Positions 8,936 through 17,546 of a DNA stretch of 64,000 nucleotides are shown here, one piece after another (the stretch's first letter is position 1; each line of letters starts with the position of its first letter). The stretch lies in contig NZ_JBHULV010000050.1 of assembly GCF_042684645.1 (NCBI RefSeq), forward strand, positions 38,703 to 102,702, read 5' to 3'. The translations under genes and the position numbers were made by a program. This DNA comes from Pseudopedobacter alpinus. Its GTDB lineage: Bacteria; Bacteroidota; Bacteroidia; Sphingobacteriales; Sphingobacteriaceae. The notes under the pieces are model-generated. The model was not told the DNA's origin, did not search any database, and saw only the letters and a program-made list of their open reading frames with translations.

Positions 8936-8969
8936 GGTAATCAATGTAATGTTGGTTACCTTTTTTTTT
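8936..8969 (+). terminator. Rho-independent terminator after DUF6600 gene
   Basis: Stem GGTAATCAA (8936-8944) pairs with TTGGTTACC (8952-8960, one G-T pair), loop of 7 bases, followed by nine T. It lies 24 bases after the stop codon. Confidence 0.75.
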
Positions 8970-9233
8970 ATTAAATTTTGTTGATATAATAATAAGCTGC
9001 ATTATAATGTCTTGCAGAATGTGGAGTCAACATATCGGAAGGCAATTTTGCTTGTAGAATAGGAAGAACGTTTATGTCAATCTTGAGTTCCTTCAAAAAA
9101 AATAATGCCTTGAAAAAAATTAACGAAGTTGTAGCCCAAAAGCATAAACAATTTATTAGATAAATTTTAAACAAGCTCATAATTCCTTAAAACCGCTAAA
9201 AAAACCTAAATTCAATAAATTTGTTAACAAACT
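8970..9233. other. Non-coding or decayed interval
   Basis: About 260 bases without a convincing gene. A 69-codon minus-strand frame (8971-9180) starts with a hydrophobic stretch but has no family features and its stop lies against the preceding terminator; it may be a decayed gene. A perfect palindrome TTTGTTAACAAA sits at 9220-9231, immediately before the next start codon, and could be a regulator site. Confidence 0.4.
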
Positions 9234-10679
9234 ATGAAGATTCTTTTAACAGGCGCAAACGGATACATTGGCACAAGGCTTTTGCCTATTTTACAGGCAG
9301 CCGGCCATGAAATATATTGTTTAGTTAGAGATAAAAGGAGGGTAAAAGAGGCTTTAATTTCAGATAAAAATACTCACATCATCATCGGCGATTTATTAGA
9401 TGAAGAATCTTTAAAAAACATCCCTAAAGATATTGATGCTGCCTATTACTTAGTACATAGCATGGGAAACTCAAAAGCAGATTTTTCCTCACTAGAGCTA
9501 CTATCTTCCCAAAATTTTGTTACTGCTTTAGAAAAAACAAGCTGCCAGCAAATTATTTATTTAACAGGTATTGTTAATGATGAAGAGTTATCAACGCATT
9601 TAAAATCTCGCTTAGCGGTAGAAGATATTCTTAAAAAAAGCAAAATTGCACACACTTGCTTAAGGGCGGCAATAATTATTGGCTCTGGCAGTGCCTCTTT
9701 CGAAATTATAAGAGATTTAACCGAAAAACTTCCATTTATGGTTGCTCCAAAATGGTTACATACCAAATGCCAACCGATAGCTATTAGGGATGTTTTATTT
9801 TACTTAGAAAATATTTTAGGGAATGCAAAAACCTATCATCAAACTTTTGATATTGGTGGGCCAGATATTTTAACCTATAAAGCAATGTTATTGGGTTACG
9901 CTAAAGCTCGAAACCTTAAACGCTACATCCTAACCATTCCTGTTTTAACACCTAAGCTTTCATCTTATTGGTTAAACATAGTTACATCTGTAAATTATAA
10001 TATTGCCAGCAGCTTGGTAGAAAGTATGCGTAACGAAGTAGTTTGTAGCAATCATCATATTAAAGAAATTATTCCGCATGAATGTGTGAGCTACCAACAA
10101 GCTTTAAATTATGCGTTTGTTAAAATTGAGCAAAATTCTATTGTTTCTAGCTGGCGAGATGCATTAAATAAAGGTTATTTAACCACAAGTTTTATGGATC
10201 AGGTTGAAGTGCCACAAAACGGGACATTAAATTATACCGTAAAGTTAGAGTTTAAAAAAGATGTTGACAGGGTTTTAGAAAATATATGGTCTATTGGTGG
10301 CAAAAGAGGCTGGTATTATTTAGATTGGTTGTGGGGATTAAGGGGCTTTATAGATCAGTTAGTTGGAGGCGTGGGCACCAGAAGAGGCAGAAGAAACGGA
10401 AACGAAATTGTTGCTGGCGATGCTTTAGATTTTTGGAGAGTAATTTTAGCCGATAAAAAAAATAAAAGGTTAATGCTTTACGCAGAAATGAAACTGCCAG
10501 GCGAAGCTTGGTTAGAATTTTTTATAATAGAAAGAAGCAATAAATTATACTTAAAGCAAACCGCAACTTTTAGACCCAGCGGCCTATGGGGCCGTTTGTA
10601 TTGGTGGTTAATGTGGCCATTTCATCTATTTATTTTTAATGGTATGGCTCGTAACATTGTTAATTTTAAACCCTTATAA
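9234..10679 (+). CDS. SDR-family NAD(P)-binding protein with C-terminal DUF2867
   Basis: The N-terminal half is an atypical SDR with dinucleotide motif LTGANGYIGTRLLP and a following acidic strand, similar to the NmrA/complex-I-associated group. Residues about 330-481 form a DUF2867 domain (VLENIWSIGGKRGWYYLDWLW, TRRGRRNGNEIVAGDALDFWR, WLEFFI, ending GMARNIV), which has a START/SRPBCC-like fold. The two-domain arrangement and 481 aa are standard for this protein in Bacteroidetes. The function is unproven; a redox role on a hydrophobic ligand is an inference. It is monocistronic. Confidence 0.85.
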   Translation: MKILLTGANGYIGTRLLPILQAAGHEIYCLVRDKRRVKEALISDKNTHIIIGDLLDEESLKNIPKDIDAAYYLVHSMGNSKADFSSLELLSSQNFVTALEKTSCQQIIYLTGIVNDEELSTHLKSRLAVEDILKKSKIAHTCLRAAIIIGSGSASFEIIRDLTEKLPFMVAPKWLHTKCQPIAIRDVLFYLENILGNAKTYHQTFDIGGPDILTYKAMLLGYAKARNLKRYILTIPVLTPKLSSYWLNIVTSVNYNIASSLVESMRNEVVCSNHHIKEIIPHECVSYQQALNYAFVKIEQNSIVSSWRDALNKGYLTTSFMDQVEVPQNGTLNYTVKLEFKKDVDRVLENIWSIGGKRGWYYLDWLWGLRGFIDQLVGGVGTRRGRRNGNEIVAGDALDFWRVILADKKNKRLMLYAEMKLPGEAWLEFFIIERSNKLYLKQTATFRPSGLWGRLYWWLMWPFHLFIFNGMARNIVNFKPL

Positions 10680-10764
10680 AATATCATCCTTAAATAAATA
10701 CCCATTAACATTTTGTTTTAAGAAATTTTTTTAGGTATTTTTAGTAACACCAAAAACCAAATTT

Positions 10765-11193
10765 ATGATAACTGTACACCAAATTTTAAGCATTAAAGAA
10801 AGCAGAATAATAACAGTTTCGCCAAATACTTTGGTTTACGAAGCATTAGAAATTATGAATAGCCATAATATTAGTGCTATCCTAATAACAGAAAATGATG
10901 CCTTAGTGGGTATTTTTACTGAACGTGATTACGCTCGTAAAGTGGTTTTAAAAGGAAAATCATCTAAAGAAGTACAAATTAGTACTGTAATGACACCTGC
11001 ACCTATCGTTATTAATCCAAAACAAAGTTTAGATCATTGCATGCAAGTGATGACAGAAAAACACATTAGGCACTTACCCGTTGAAGAAAACAACAAACTT
11101 ACAGGTATTATTTCTATTGGTGATGTGGTTAAATTTATCATTCAAGATCAAAAACAAACCATCCAAAACCTTCAAGATTATATTAGCAGTTAA
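10765..11193 (+). CDS. CBS-domain pair protein
   Basis: A stand-alone 142-aa protein made of two CBS motifs. The first spans about 8-65 (VSPNTLVYEALEIMNSHNIS, then VGIFTERDYARKVV) and the second about 72-135 (VMTPAPIVINPKQSLDHCMQ, HIRHLPV, GIISIGDVVKFII). Such pairs form a Bateman module that binds adenosyl nucleotides such as AMP, ATP or SAM and regulates partner proteins. No partner domain is attached and the neighbours give no clear target. Confidence 0.88.
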   Translation: MITVHQILSIKESRIITVSPNTLVYEALEIMNSHNISAILITENDALVGIFTERDYARKVVLKGKSSKEVQISTVMTPAPIVINPKQSLDHCMQVMTEKHIRHLPVEENNKLTGIISIGDVVKFIIQDQKQTIQNLQDYISS

Positions 11194-11284
11194 TACATTT
11201 TTTACATAAATATTTAAGCTTTAACATATTAGGCATCATTTTGTAGTTATTAAAACCAAATGACAAATGTTTGGTTTATATATT

Positions 11285-12190
11285 ATGAGTAAAAAAGTTT
11301 TAATAACGGGTGGCACAGGTACTGTAGGCAAGCATCTTAGTCAATTGTTAACTCAAAAAGGTTACAAGGTTCAACACTTAAGTAGAAATCCCGAACAGCA
11401 ATCAGTATATAAAACCTTTAAGTGGGATATAGAAAAAAAGGAAATTGATGCCGAATGTATAAAAGGTGTTGATGTTATAGTACACTTAGCGGGTGCAGGT
11501 ATTGCAGATAAACGTTGGACCGACGAAAGAAAAGAAGTTTTAATTAATAGCCGCACAGATTCTATTACTTTAATTTACGATTTGTTAAAAAAGTATCCTC
11601 ATCAGGTGGAAACCGTGGTTTCTGCTTCTGCAGCTGGTTTTTATAGTGATAGAGGAAACCAATTGATGGTAGAAAAAGATTTGCCAGCAAATGATTTTTT
11701 AGCAGATTGCTGTATTAAATGGGAAGATGCTGTTGATAAAGCAAAAGGTTTGGGTTTAAGGGTTGTTAAATTTAGAACAGGTGTAATTTTAGATAAAGAA
11801 TCTGGTGCATTACAAAAAATTGCCCAACCTATAAAGTTTGGAGTTGGCGCACCGCTTGGCAGTGGCAACCAATGGATTTCTTGGATTCATTTGCAAGATG
11901 TAATAGATATGTATGTTTACGGGATTGAGAATGAGAACTTACATGGTGCATATAATATGTGTAGCCCATATCCTTTAACCAATAAAGCACTCACAAAAGC
12001 CATTGCAAAACAACTAAAAAAACCTTTATGGTTACCTAATGTCCCTACCTTTGCTCTTAATTTGGCTTTGGGAGAAATGAGTGCTGTAGTTTTAGGAAGC
12101 ACTAAAATGAGTACTCAAAAAATTGAAGATGCCGGGTTTAGATTTAAGTTTGCCGATATTAAAAACGCCCTGAATTACATTTATGCCTAA
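11285..12190 (+). CDS. TIGR01777 family SDR-like oxidoreductase
   Basis: YfcH/epimerase-like SDR of 301 aa. It shows the Rossmann motif KVLITGGTGTVGKHL, VIVHLAGAGIADKRWTDERK, VSASAAGFYSDRG, and a C-terminal DUF1731 region (PNVPTFALNLALGEMS, ending ALNYIYA). ATG 11285 (MSKKVLIT) is chosen over ATG 11267, since the additional MFGLYI has no counterpart and the SDR strand should begin near residue 3. The stop overlaps the photolyase start by 8 bases, implying coupled translation. TIGR01777 proteins have no firm substrate. Confidence 0.87.
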   Translation: MSKKVLITGGTGTVGKHLSQLLTQKGYKVQHLSRNPEQQSVYKTFKWDIEKKEIDAECIKGVDVIVHLAGAGIADKRWTDERKEVLINSRTDSITLIYDLLKKYPHQVETVVSASAAGFYSDRGNQLMVEKDLPANDFLADCCIKWEDAVDKAKGLGLRVVKFRTGVILDKESGALQKIAQPIKFGVGAPLGSGNQWISWIHLQDVIDMYVYGIENENLHGAYNMCSPYPLTNKALTKAIAKQLKKPLWLPNVPTFALNLALGEMSAVVLGSTKMSTQKIEDAGFRFKFADIKNALNYIYA

Positions 12191-13496
12191 AGAAAACATT
12201 GCAATATTTTGGTTTAGAAGAGATTTAAGGTTAACGGACAATGCAGGTTTATACCATGCTTTAAAAAGTGATTTTAAAGTATTACCTATCTTCATATTTG
12301 ATAGCCAAATATTGGATAAATTAGAAGATAAAAAAGATGCAAGAGTAAGTTTTATCCATCAAGAGTTAGGCTTGATGAAACAAGATTTGGAGGACAAATT
12401 TGAATCCTCATTATTGATTGAATACGGGCAGCCTTCAAAAATATGGAATAAGTTAATAACTAATTATGATGTTAAGGCGGTTTATACCAACCATGATTAT
12501 GAACCTTACGCTATACAAAGAGATGAAGAAATTAAAGATTTTTTAGCATCTAAAAACATAGATTTTTTTAGTTTTAAAGACCAGTGTATTTTTGAGAAAA
12601 ACGAGGTTTTAAAAGATAATGGAGAGCCTTATGTAGTTTTTACGCCCTACAAAAACAAATATTTAGCTCAACTAAAGCCTTTTTACTATAAATCCTATCC
12701 AACAGAAAAATACGCCACAACTTATTTAAGAACCCAACCATTTAAAAATTTAAGTTTAAACGATATTGGTTTTGAGAAAACTGATTTAGAATTTCCGGAT
12801 AAAAGCTTTAAACAAGCGTTAGCAAATTATGCAGATGACAGAGACTTCCCTGCTAAAGATGCTACTTCTAGAATAAGTTTGCATTTACGTTTTGGCACAG
12901 TTAGCATTAGAGCATTATTTAAAAAAGCAATTGAAGTTAAAAGTAATGTTTGGTTAAGCGAATTAATTTGGCGAGATTTTTATTTTACCATTGTATATCA
13001 TTTTCCACACTCGGCAAAAGATAGTTTTAGAAAAGAATACGATAAAATACCTTGGAGAAACAACGAACAAGAGTTTAAAGCTTGGTGCGAAGGAAAAACG
13101 GGCTATCCAATTGTGGATGCTGGTATGCGAGAGTTAAACCAAACAGGTTTTATGCACAACCGAGTGCGTATGATTGTTGCCAGCTTTTTAACCAAACATT
13201 TATTGATTGATTGGCGTTGGGGAGAAGACTATTTTGCAGCAAAACTATTAGACTTTGAACTATCTAGTAATGTTGGCGGTTGGCAATGGGCAGCTGGCTG
13301 CGGTGTTGATGCTGCACCCTATTTTAGAATTTTTAATCCTTACGAACAGGTTAAAAAGTTTGATAAAAATTTAGCCTATATTAAAAAATGGGTGCCAGAA
13401 TTTAGTGATCCTTTTAAATATCCGCAACCTATTGTGGACCATAAAATGGCTAGAGAAAGATGTTTGGCTGTTTACAAAGAAGCCTTAAAACAATAA
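12183..13496 (+). CDS. phr: Deoxyribodipyrimidine photolyase / cryptochrome
   Basis: Light-dependent DNA repair flavoprotein of 437 aa. The N-terminal antenna domain starts FWFRRDLRLTDNAGLYHAL. The C-terminal FAD-binding domain has TSRISLHLRFGTVS, LIWRDFYF, and the long conserved GYPIVDAGMREL ... MHNRVRMIVASFL ... LDFELSSNVGGWQW ... APYFRIFNP series. These are the FAD- and lesion-binding motifs of class I CPD photolyases. A cryptochrome-like signalling role cannot be excluded by sequence alone. Overlapped by 8 bases with the TIGR01777 gene and ended by a strong bidirectional terminator. Confidence 0.92.
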   Translation: MPKENIAIFWFRRDLRLTDNAGLYHALKSDFKVLPIFIFDSQILDKLEDKKDARVSFIHQELGLMKQDLEDKFESSLLIEYGQPSKIWNKLITNYDVKAVYTNHDYEPYAIQRDEEIKDFLASKNIDFFSFKDQCIFEKNEVLKDNGEPYVVFTPYKNKYLAQLKPFYYKSYPTEKYATTYLRTQPFKNLSLNDIGFEKTDLEFPDKSFKQALANYADDRDFPAKDATSRISLHLRFGTVSIRALFKKAIEVKSNVWLSELIWRDFYFTIVYHFPHSAKDSFRKEYDKIPWRNNEQEFKAWCEGKTGYPIVDAGMRELNQTGFMHNRVRMIVASFLTKHLLIDWRWGEDYFAAKLLDFELSSNVGGWQWAAGCGVDAAPYFRIFNPYEQVKKFDKNLAYIKKWVPEFSDPFKYPQPIVDHKMARERCLAVYKEALKQ

Positions 13497-13526
13497 AAGC
13501 AGCTTAAGAGCTGCTTTTATTGTTTT
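13491..13526. terminator. Bidirectional terminator between phr and FKBP gene
   Basis: A perfect 14-bp stem CAATAAAAGCAGCT (13491-13504) / AGCTGCTTTTATTG (13509-13522) with TAAG loop and T-rich flanks on both strands. It lies between two convergent genes. Confidence 0.85.
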
Positions 13527-13533
13527 TGGATTA

Positions 13534-14379
13534 TTATTCTATAACCTGAATCTCGAATTCTAAAATTGAATTGGCAGGTATTGTAGATTGGGCATTTGCT
13601 CCATATCCAAACCTTGACGGGATGTAAATTTTTATTTTTCCACCGACTTTAATTAGCGGTACAGCTAATTTCCATCCTTCAATTGTATTTGCTAAAGAAA
13701 TTGTTAACGGATTAGCCGGTAATGCTTGGTCAAATATTGCTCCTGTTAATAATTTACCAGTATAAGCAACTTTTATTGAAGATGTTGGAGTTATTGCTGC
13801 CCCAGTGCCTAAGGTTTCGATGTTGTAATAAATTCCGTTTGCATCTTTGGTAGCTGTTAAATTATTTTCAGTTAAATATTCTCTTATTAAAGCATCTTCA
13901 TAAGAAGGTCTATCGGCATCATTAGCAACCGATAATTTAGTGTCTAAAATTGCATTTCCTGGTAAGGTAGATCCAGATCCATCTTTTCCAAAAGCCAGAT
14001 AAGATGGGGTGATAATTCTTAGTTCTCCACCTTTTCTAATATTCAACATAGATTCTCTCCAAGAGGTTGGTGTAATGTAACCTACATAATTAAACTGAGG
14101 GTTATATTTAGAAAACTCATAATTCACACTCTTATTAATAGATGTTGTAGTTTGTGATACACCTACAAAAGTAGGGTAACCAATAACATCGCCAGTTCCT
14201 AAACTAATAACTTTAAAGTAAAAGCCTGTAGAGTCTTTAGTAAAACCTGTTAAATTATTTGTTCTTAGATAAGACTGTATTGTCTCGTCTTCTATTTCTT
14301 TCAAAGACCTTGTTTCTTTTTCGCAAGCACTTAAAAAAACTACTGCTAAAATTAACAGGCTTAAATATTTCTTTATCAT
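13534..14379 (-). CDS. FKBP-type peptidyl-prolyl isomerase lipoprotein, two-domain
   Basis: The signal peptide ends in lipobox LSAC (Cys19), so the protein is a membrane-anchored lipoprotein. Two FKBP-like units follow. The first (about 30-150) is divergent and lacks the usual YTG/FD core. The second (about 170-281) has VAYTGKLLTGAIFDQ, GWKLAVPLIKVGGKIKIYIPS and FGYG, the prolyl-isomerase signature, ending in LEFEIQVIE. It probably assists folding of exported proteins. It lies directly downstream of the single-domain FKBP lipoprotein gene with no gap between stop and start, so the pair is an operon and likely a duplication. Confidence 0.85.
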   Translation of the reverse strand: MIKKYLSLLILAVVFLSACEKETRSLKEIEDETIQSYLRTNNLTGFTKDSTGFYFKVISLGTGDVIGYPTFVGVSQTTTSINKSVNYEFSKYNPQFNYVGYITPTSWRESMLNIRKGGELRIITPSYLAFGKDGSGSTLPGNAILDTKLSVANDADRPSYEDALIREYLTENNLTATKDANGIYYNIETLGTGAAITPTSSIKVAYTGKLLTGAIFDQALPANPLTISLANTIEGWKLAVPLIKVGGKIKIYIPSRFGYGANAQSTIPANSILEFEIQVIE

Positions 14380-14871
14380 TTATTGTACGTCTATTAATTC
14401 TATATCAAAATCTAAAACAGAATTTGCTGGTATTGGACCTTGCGGCCGTGAGCCATAAGCATAACCACTAGGGATAAGTAATCTTATTTTACCACCTTTC
14501 TGTATCAATTGTATGCCAATTTGCCAACCTGTAATAACACCACCTAACGCAGTTTTAAAATTAGGTTTCCCTACAGAGGTATCAAAAACGGTCCCGTTTA
14601 AAAGTCTGCCTGTATATATAGCTTCTACTTGGGTGTTTGCGGCATAGGTAACATTTCCTACTCCTGGATCTAAAATTTGGTAATATAAGCCAGATGAATG
14701 TTTGATTGCTGGAATATTATTGGCAGCAATAAATTCTTTAATAATTGTAGTGTCTTTTCCAAACTGCACATTAGGGTCAACAAATTCTGCATTATCATCT
14801 TTTATACAAGAACTTAAGCCCAAAACTGCAACAAATAATATGATAAGGTAATTCTTCATTTTTTTATTCAA
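14380..14871 (-). CDS. FKBP-type peptidyl-prolyl isomerase lipoprotein, single-domain
   Basis: 163 aa. The signal peptide carries the lipobox LSSC; the mature part has one FKBP domain with AIYTGRLLNGTVFDTS, GWQIGIQLIQKGGKIRLLIPSGYAYG and VLDFDIELI. It is an envelope prolyl isomerase by family. ATG 14871 (MNKKMKN) is used; a second ATG at 14859 would give an equally good signal peptide. It is the first gene of a two-gene operon with the larger FKBP lipoprotein that begins right after its stop. Confidence 0.85.
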   Translation of the reverse strand: MNKKMKNYLIILFVAVLGLSSCIKDDNAEFVDPNVQFGKDTTIIKEFIAANNIPAIKHSSGLYYQILDPGVGNVTYAANTQVEAIYTGRLLNGTVFDTSVGKPNFKTALGGVITGWQIGIQLIQKGGKIRLLIPSGYAYGSRPQGPIPANSVLDFDIELIDVQ

Positions 14872-15034
14872 TTTGCAAATTTATCTAACTTTTTCTCAAA
14901 ACCTAAATATTAACGTTATTTAACTTAATATAGTTTGTAATAAAGTTATTTTTGATGTTATCAAAGATAAAAACGGTAAAAACTCTATTCAAAACTTACT
15001 AGCAACCAACGGTGCCAAAAGTTTAACCCATTTA

Positions 15035-15217
15035 CCCTGTGGTCGGTGTTATCACCGCACCACCTAAGAATCTTTAATCTGTGGCCAGTGTTATCAATTT
15101 ACCTCCCAAAGTATTAAAATCTTACTTGTGGTGGGTAATTAAAAGTGGCTGGTGATAACACCAACCACAAGTAATAGCTCTTGTTTACCCTGTGGTCGGT
15201 GTTGTCACCGCACCACC
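15035..15217. repeat. REP-like palindromes downstream of RAYT gene
   Basis: Two 30-base copies differing at one position (15035-15064 and 15188-15217; core GGTCGGTGTTATCACCGC) are in the same orientation. A diverged copy lies at 15079-15106, and an inverted copy at 15151-15171 (GGTGATAACACCAACCACAA). The core GGTGTTATCACC is near-palindromic. The last copy overlaps the RAYT stop codon. A further copy lies on the other side of the RAYT gene. Confidence 0.75.
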
Positions 15218-15726
15218 TATATGTGTTCCATATAATGAGTAAGTAAAGGATTAGGAATATTCAAAAGGTAAAACTGAGCAGAAGAGTAAAGATATTCTTC
15301 AGGTATGAGGCATAAGTTTGCCTTAGTTGGGTTGTAATGAATGTAATCGAGTTTTTGCTCCAATACTCTACGGGAAAGCATCGTTGCATTATATGGTCTT
15401 CTTTCCCAAAAATGATATTGCCTATCGGCTTGCGTACTTTTGTAATTCTGTAATACTATAGGGTTGTTTTTTAATAAATTAAATTTCATCTGCTGTGCAG
15501 TAAATTTTAAGAAATGCTGTTGAACGTTTTTCTCTATCCAAGCATCTTGCTTTCTCCATAGGATATGGATGTGATTTGGCATAATTACATATCCGTAAAT
15601 CCAAACTCTTTTTTCTGCAACTAAAAACTTCAAACTATCCATTAAGATCTCTTTGTGTATGGGAAAAGAGAGAAGTGGTTGCCAATTGAGACAAGTTGCG
15701 GTAAAAAATTCTATACCTGGATACAT
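15217..15726 (-). CDS. REP-associated tyrosine transposase (RAYT), Y1/IS200-like
   Basis: 169-aa HUH-type single-strand transposase. It has GYVIMPNHIHIL with the metal-binding HUH pair H52/H54, and a C-terminal LDYIHYNPTKANL region where Y128 is the likely catalytic tyrosine, followed by PEEYLYSSAQFYL as in other RAYTs. Family knowledge: RAYTs nick and mobilise adjacent REP palindromes and usually are single-copy and not flanked by classical IS ends. Here REP-like copies lie at both ends, which supports the call. The reading frame is intact. Confidence 0.88.
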   Translation of the reverse strand: MYPGIEFFTATCLNWQPLLSFPIHKEILMDSLKFLVAEKRVWIYGYVIMPNHIHILWRKQDAWIEKNVQQHFLKFTAQQMKFNLLKNNPIVLQNYKSTQADRQYHFWERRPYNATMLSRRVLEQKLDYIHYNPTKANLCLIPEEYLYSSAQFYLLNIPNPLLTHYMEHI

Positions 15727-15798
15727 TAAATAAATATAGGAATAAACGATTTAATTATAGATGAAATAAAAGAGAACGTAAAAGGTTTCTACCTTTAA

Positions 15799-15845
15799 TC
15801 GGTGTTAATATTTAAAGTGGTTGGTGATAACACCTACCACAAGTA
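15799..15845. repeat. REP-like palindrome upstream of RAYT gene
   Basis: An inverted copy of the REP core at 15823-15843 (GGTGATAACACCTACCACAA) plus a partial direct copy at 15799-15808 (TCGGTGTTAA). It matches the elements on the far side of the RAYT gene and abuts the broken SGNH gene. Confidence 0.65.
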
Positions 15846-15850
15846 AAAAT

Positions 15851-16129
15851 TTATTAAATCATCTGTTGCCCAACCAGTTTATGCAATAATTTTCCGCTAA
15901 CATTAGACCTAGTGCTTTTTAACTGATCAATTAATTGGTTTGGGAAGCTTTGAAAAACCTCCACAGATTGCCCAATTGTATAAGAATCTCCTAAAGCCAA
16001 ATAAGTTAAATTTCCTGATTTAATTGTTTCAATTGGTGGCTTAGTATCAAGTAGAACGACATCTGTTTTTTTATTACAGCCCCCACAAACTAAAAAAGTA
16101 CTTAATTTAATAAAGCATAAAATTTTCAT
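15851..16129 (-). pseudogene. Truncated, frameshifted SGNH/GDSL-type lipoprotein esterase
   Basis: The open part starts with a lipoprotein signal (CGGC, Cys18) and then reads LTYLALGDSYTIGQSV, with the catalytic Ser of block I at residue 49, and SFPNQLIDQLK. After NVS the frame is wrong. In the neighbouring frame the sequence reads KIIA, a TAA, then TGWATDDLI, which fits the next segment of the family, so one frameshift and one nonsense change (probably CAA to TAA) are present. Homology stops at about 15851, where the REP palindrome begins; the remaining roughly 140 residues of a normal esterase are missing. It lies 2 bases after lipB and was presumably co-transcribed. Confidence 0.75.
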
Positions 16130-16131
16130 GG

Positions 16132-16839
16132 CTACACATATTGCATATCAAAAAGTGCGGCAATATGACGTTTTAGGTTTTCTTTAACTTCTTTAATATC
16201 TACTTTATGCCCTAATTCACGCTCCATGGAGGTTACGTCTTTATCATCAATCCCGCAGGGGACTATGTTTTTAAAATAATCTAAATTGGCATTTACATTA
16301 AAAGCAAAACCATGCATGGTAACCCAACGGCTACAGCGTACACCCATTGCGCAAATTTTACGGGCTTTATGGTTATCACCATCTATCCAAACACCTGTAA
16401 AGCCTTCGTAACGCCCGGCTGTAATGCCATAATCCTTCAAGGTTAAAATAACGGCTTCTTCTAAAGTTCTTAGGTAAAGGTGTATATCAGTAAAAAAATT
16501 ATCTAAATCTAAAATAGGGTAACCAACAATTTGGCCTGGGCCATGATAAGTAATATCGCCGCCACGGTTAATTTTATAGTAAACCGCCTCTTTTTCTTTA
16601 AGCTCTTTTTCGTTTAATAATAAGTTTTCTGGCTTGCCGCTTTTACCTAAAGTATAAACATGCGGATGTTCTACAAAAGCCAAATAATTAGTAGTTGCTT
16701 TTTCTTCTTCGGGGTGGTTTCTATTAAATATTTTTACAGCCACTGTTTCAGAAAATAATTGCTCTTGTTTATCCCAAGCTTGCTGGTAGTCTAATAATCC
16801 CCAATCTTCAAACCTTACTTCTTTATTTTTCATCATCAC
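16132..16839 (-). CDS. lipB: Lipoyl(octanoyl) transferase LipB
   Basis: Transfers octanoyl groups from acyl carrier protein to the lipoyl domains of 2-oxoacid dehydrogenases and the glycine cleavage H protein. It shows the family signature RGGDITYHGPGQIVGYPI (residues 92-109), catalytic Lys161 in ARKICAMGVR, MHGFAFNVN, and catalytic Cys195 in VPCGI. Length 235 aa is normal. The start ATG 16839 overlaps the phosphopantetheinyl transferase stop by 4 bases; two further in-frame Met codons follow at once, so the exact start is uncertain by 1-2 residues. The two genes both modify acyl-carrier-dependent enzymes. Confidence 0.93.
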   Translation of the reverse strand: MMMKNKEVRFEDWGLLDYQQAWDKQEQLFSETVAVKIFNRNHPEEEKATTNYLAFVEHPHVYTLGKSGKPENLLLNEKELKEKEAVYYKINRGGDITYHGPGQIVGYPILDLDNFFTDIHLYLRTLEEAVILTLKDYGITAGRYEGFTGVWIDGDNHKARKICAMGVRCSRWVTMHGFAFNVNANLDYFKNIVPCGIDDKDVTSMERELGHKVDIKEVKENLKRHIAALFDMQYV

Positions 16840-17474
16840 TCGCTAACATAACCCAACATATAGTTATCAAACTTTTTATAATTAACAGTATAAGCCTCTT
16901 TTAAGTTTTGCTTCTCAATTTTAGCAATCAAAGATCCGTTTTCTTCATAATTGAAACTTTTTAAATGAATATGGTCTTTAAAAGAAATTTCCTTTTCACC
17001 GTTTAGCTTATACAAAGCTTCCTTAGCGCACCAACAAACGTAAAGTTTTTCAATTCTATCTTCATCACCAATAAAACTTAACTCCTCGCTATTCATAAAT
17101 TTGTTTTGCACCCTTTCTATTTTTGATTTAATGATTTCTATATCTATCCCTACTTTTTTTGTTTTGCTTACCATTACAGCTGCATAATCATAAGAATGGC
17201 TTAAAGAAATATGGTGTGGATGGTTCATTAAAATAGGTTTCCCGTTTTCATTTGCTTGGCAATCTATATACTCTTGGGTGTTTAGCATTTTACGTAAAAG
17301 CACCCTTGTTGCTAACCAATGTAAATTTCTTTTTTCTTTACTTAAAGAACGTAAAAGTTTTAACTCATGTTCTTTAAGTTGTAATTGTGCCTCTAAAACT
17401 TCGGGAGATTCCTCTATTTTCCACATTGCTATGGAGGTGTTGTCGTCTATGTTTTCAAAAAAAGTGATGGGCAT
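16836..17474 (-). CDS. 4'-phosphopantetheinyl transferase (Sfp-type)
   Basis: Transfers the phosphopantetheine arm of CoA to carrier proteins. The signatures are HISLSHSYDYAAVMV, the Mg-binding VGIDIE, and WCAKEALYKLNG. At 212 aa it is of the Sfp/HetI superfamily rather than the short AcpS type. Immediately upstream of and overlapping lipB. It may activate the acyl carrier protein encoded elsewhere in this window (inference). Confidence 0.88.
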   Translation of the reverse strand: MPITFFENIDDNTSIAMWKIEESPEVLEAQLQLKEHELKLLRSLSKEKRNLHWLATRVLLRKMLNTQEYIDCQANENGKPILMNHPHHISLSHSYDYAAVMVSKTKKVGIDIEIIKSKIERVQNKFMNSEELSFIGDEDRIEKLYVCWCAKEALYKLNGEKEISFKDHIHLKSFNYEENGSLIAKIEKQNLKEAYTVNYKKFDNYMLGYVSE

Positions 17475-17546
17475 TTTTTAAATTTCTAATTTGATGACAA
17501 AATTATTTTAAAATAATCATAATTTAGGCAAACGCAAAAATAAAAC

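Noticed and set aside
8971..9180. 69-codon minus-strand ORF
   Set aside because: No family features, lies between a terminator and a palindrome; kept only as a note in the interval.
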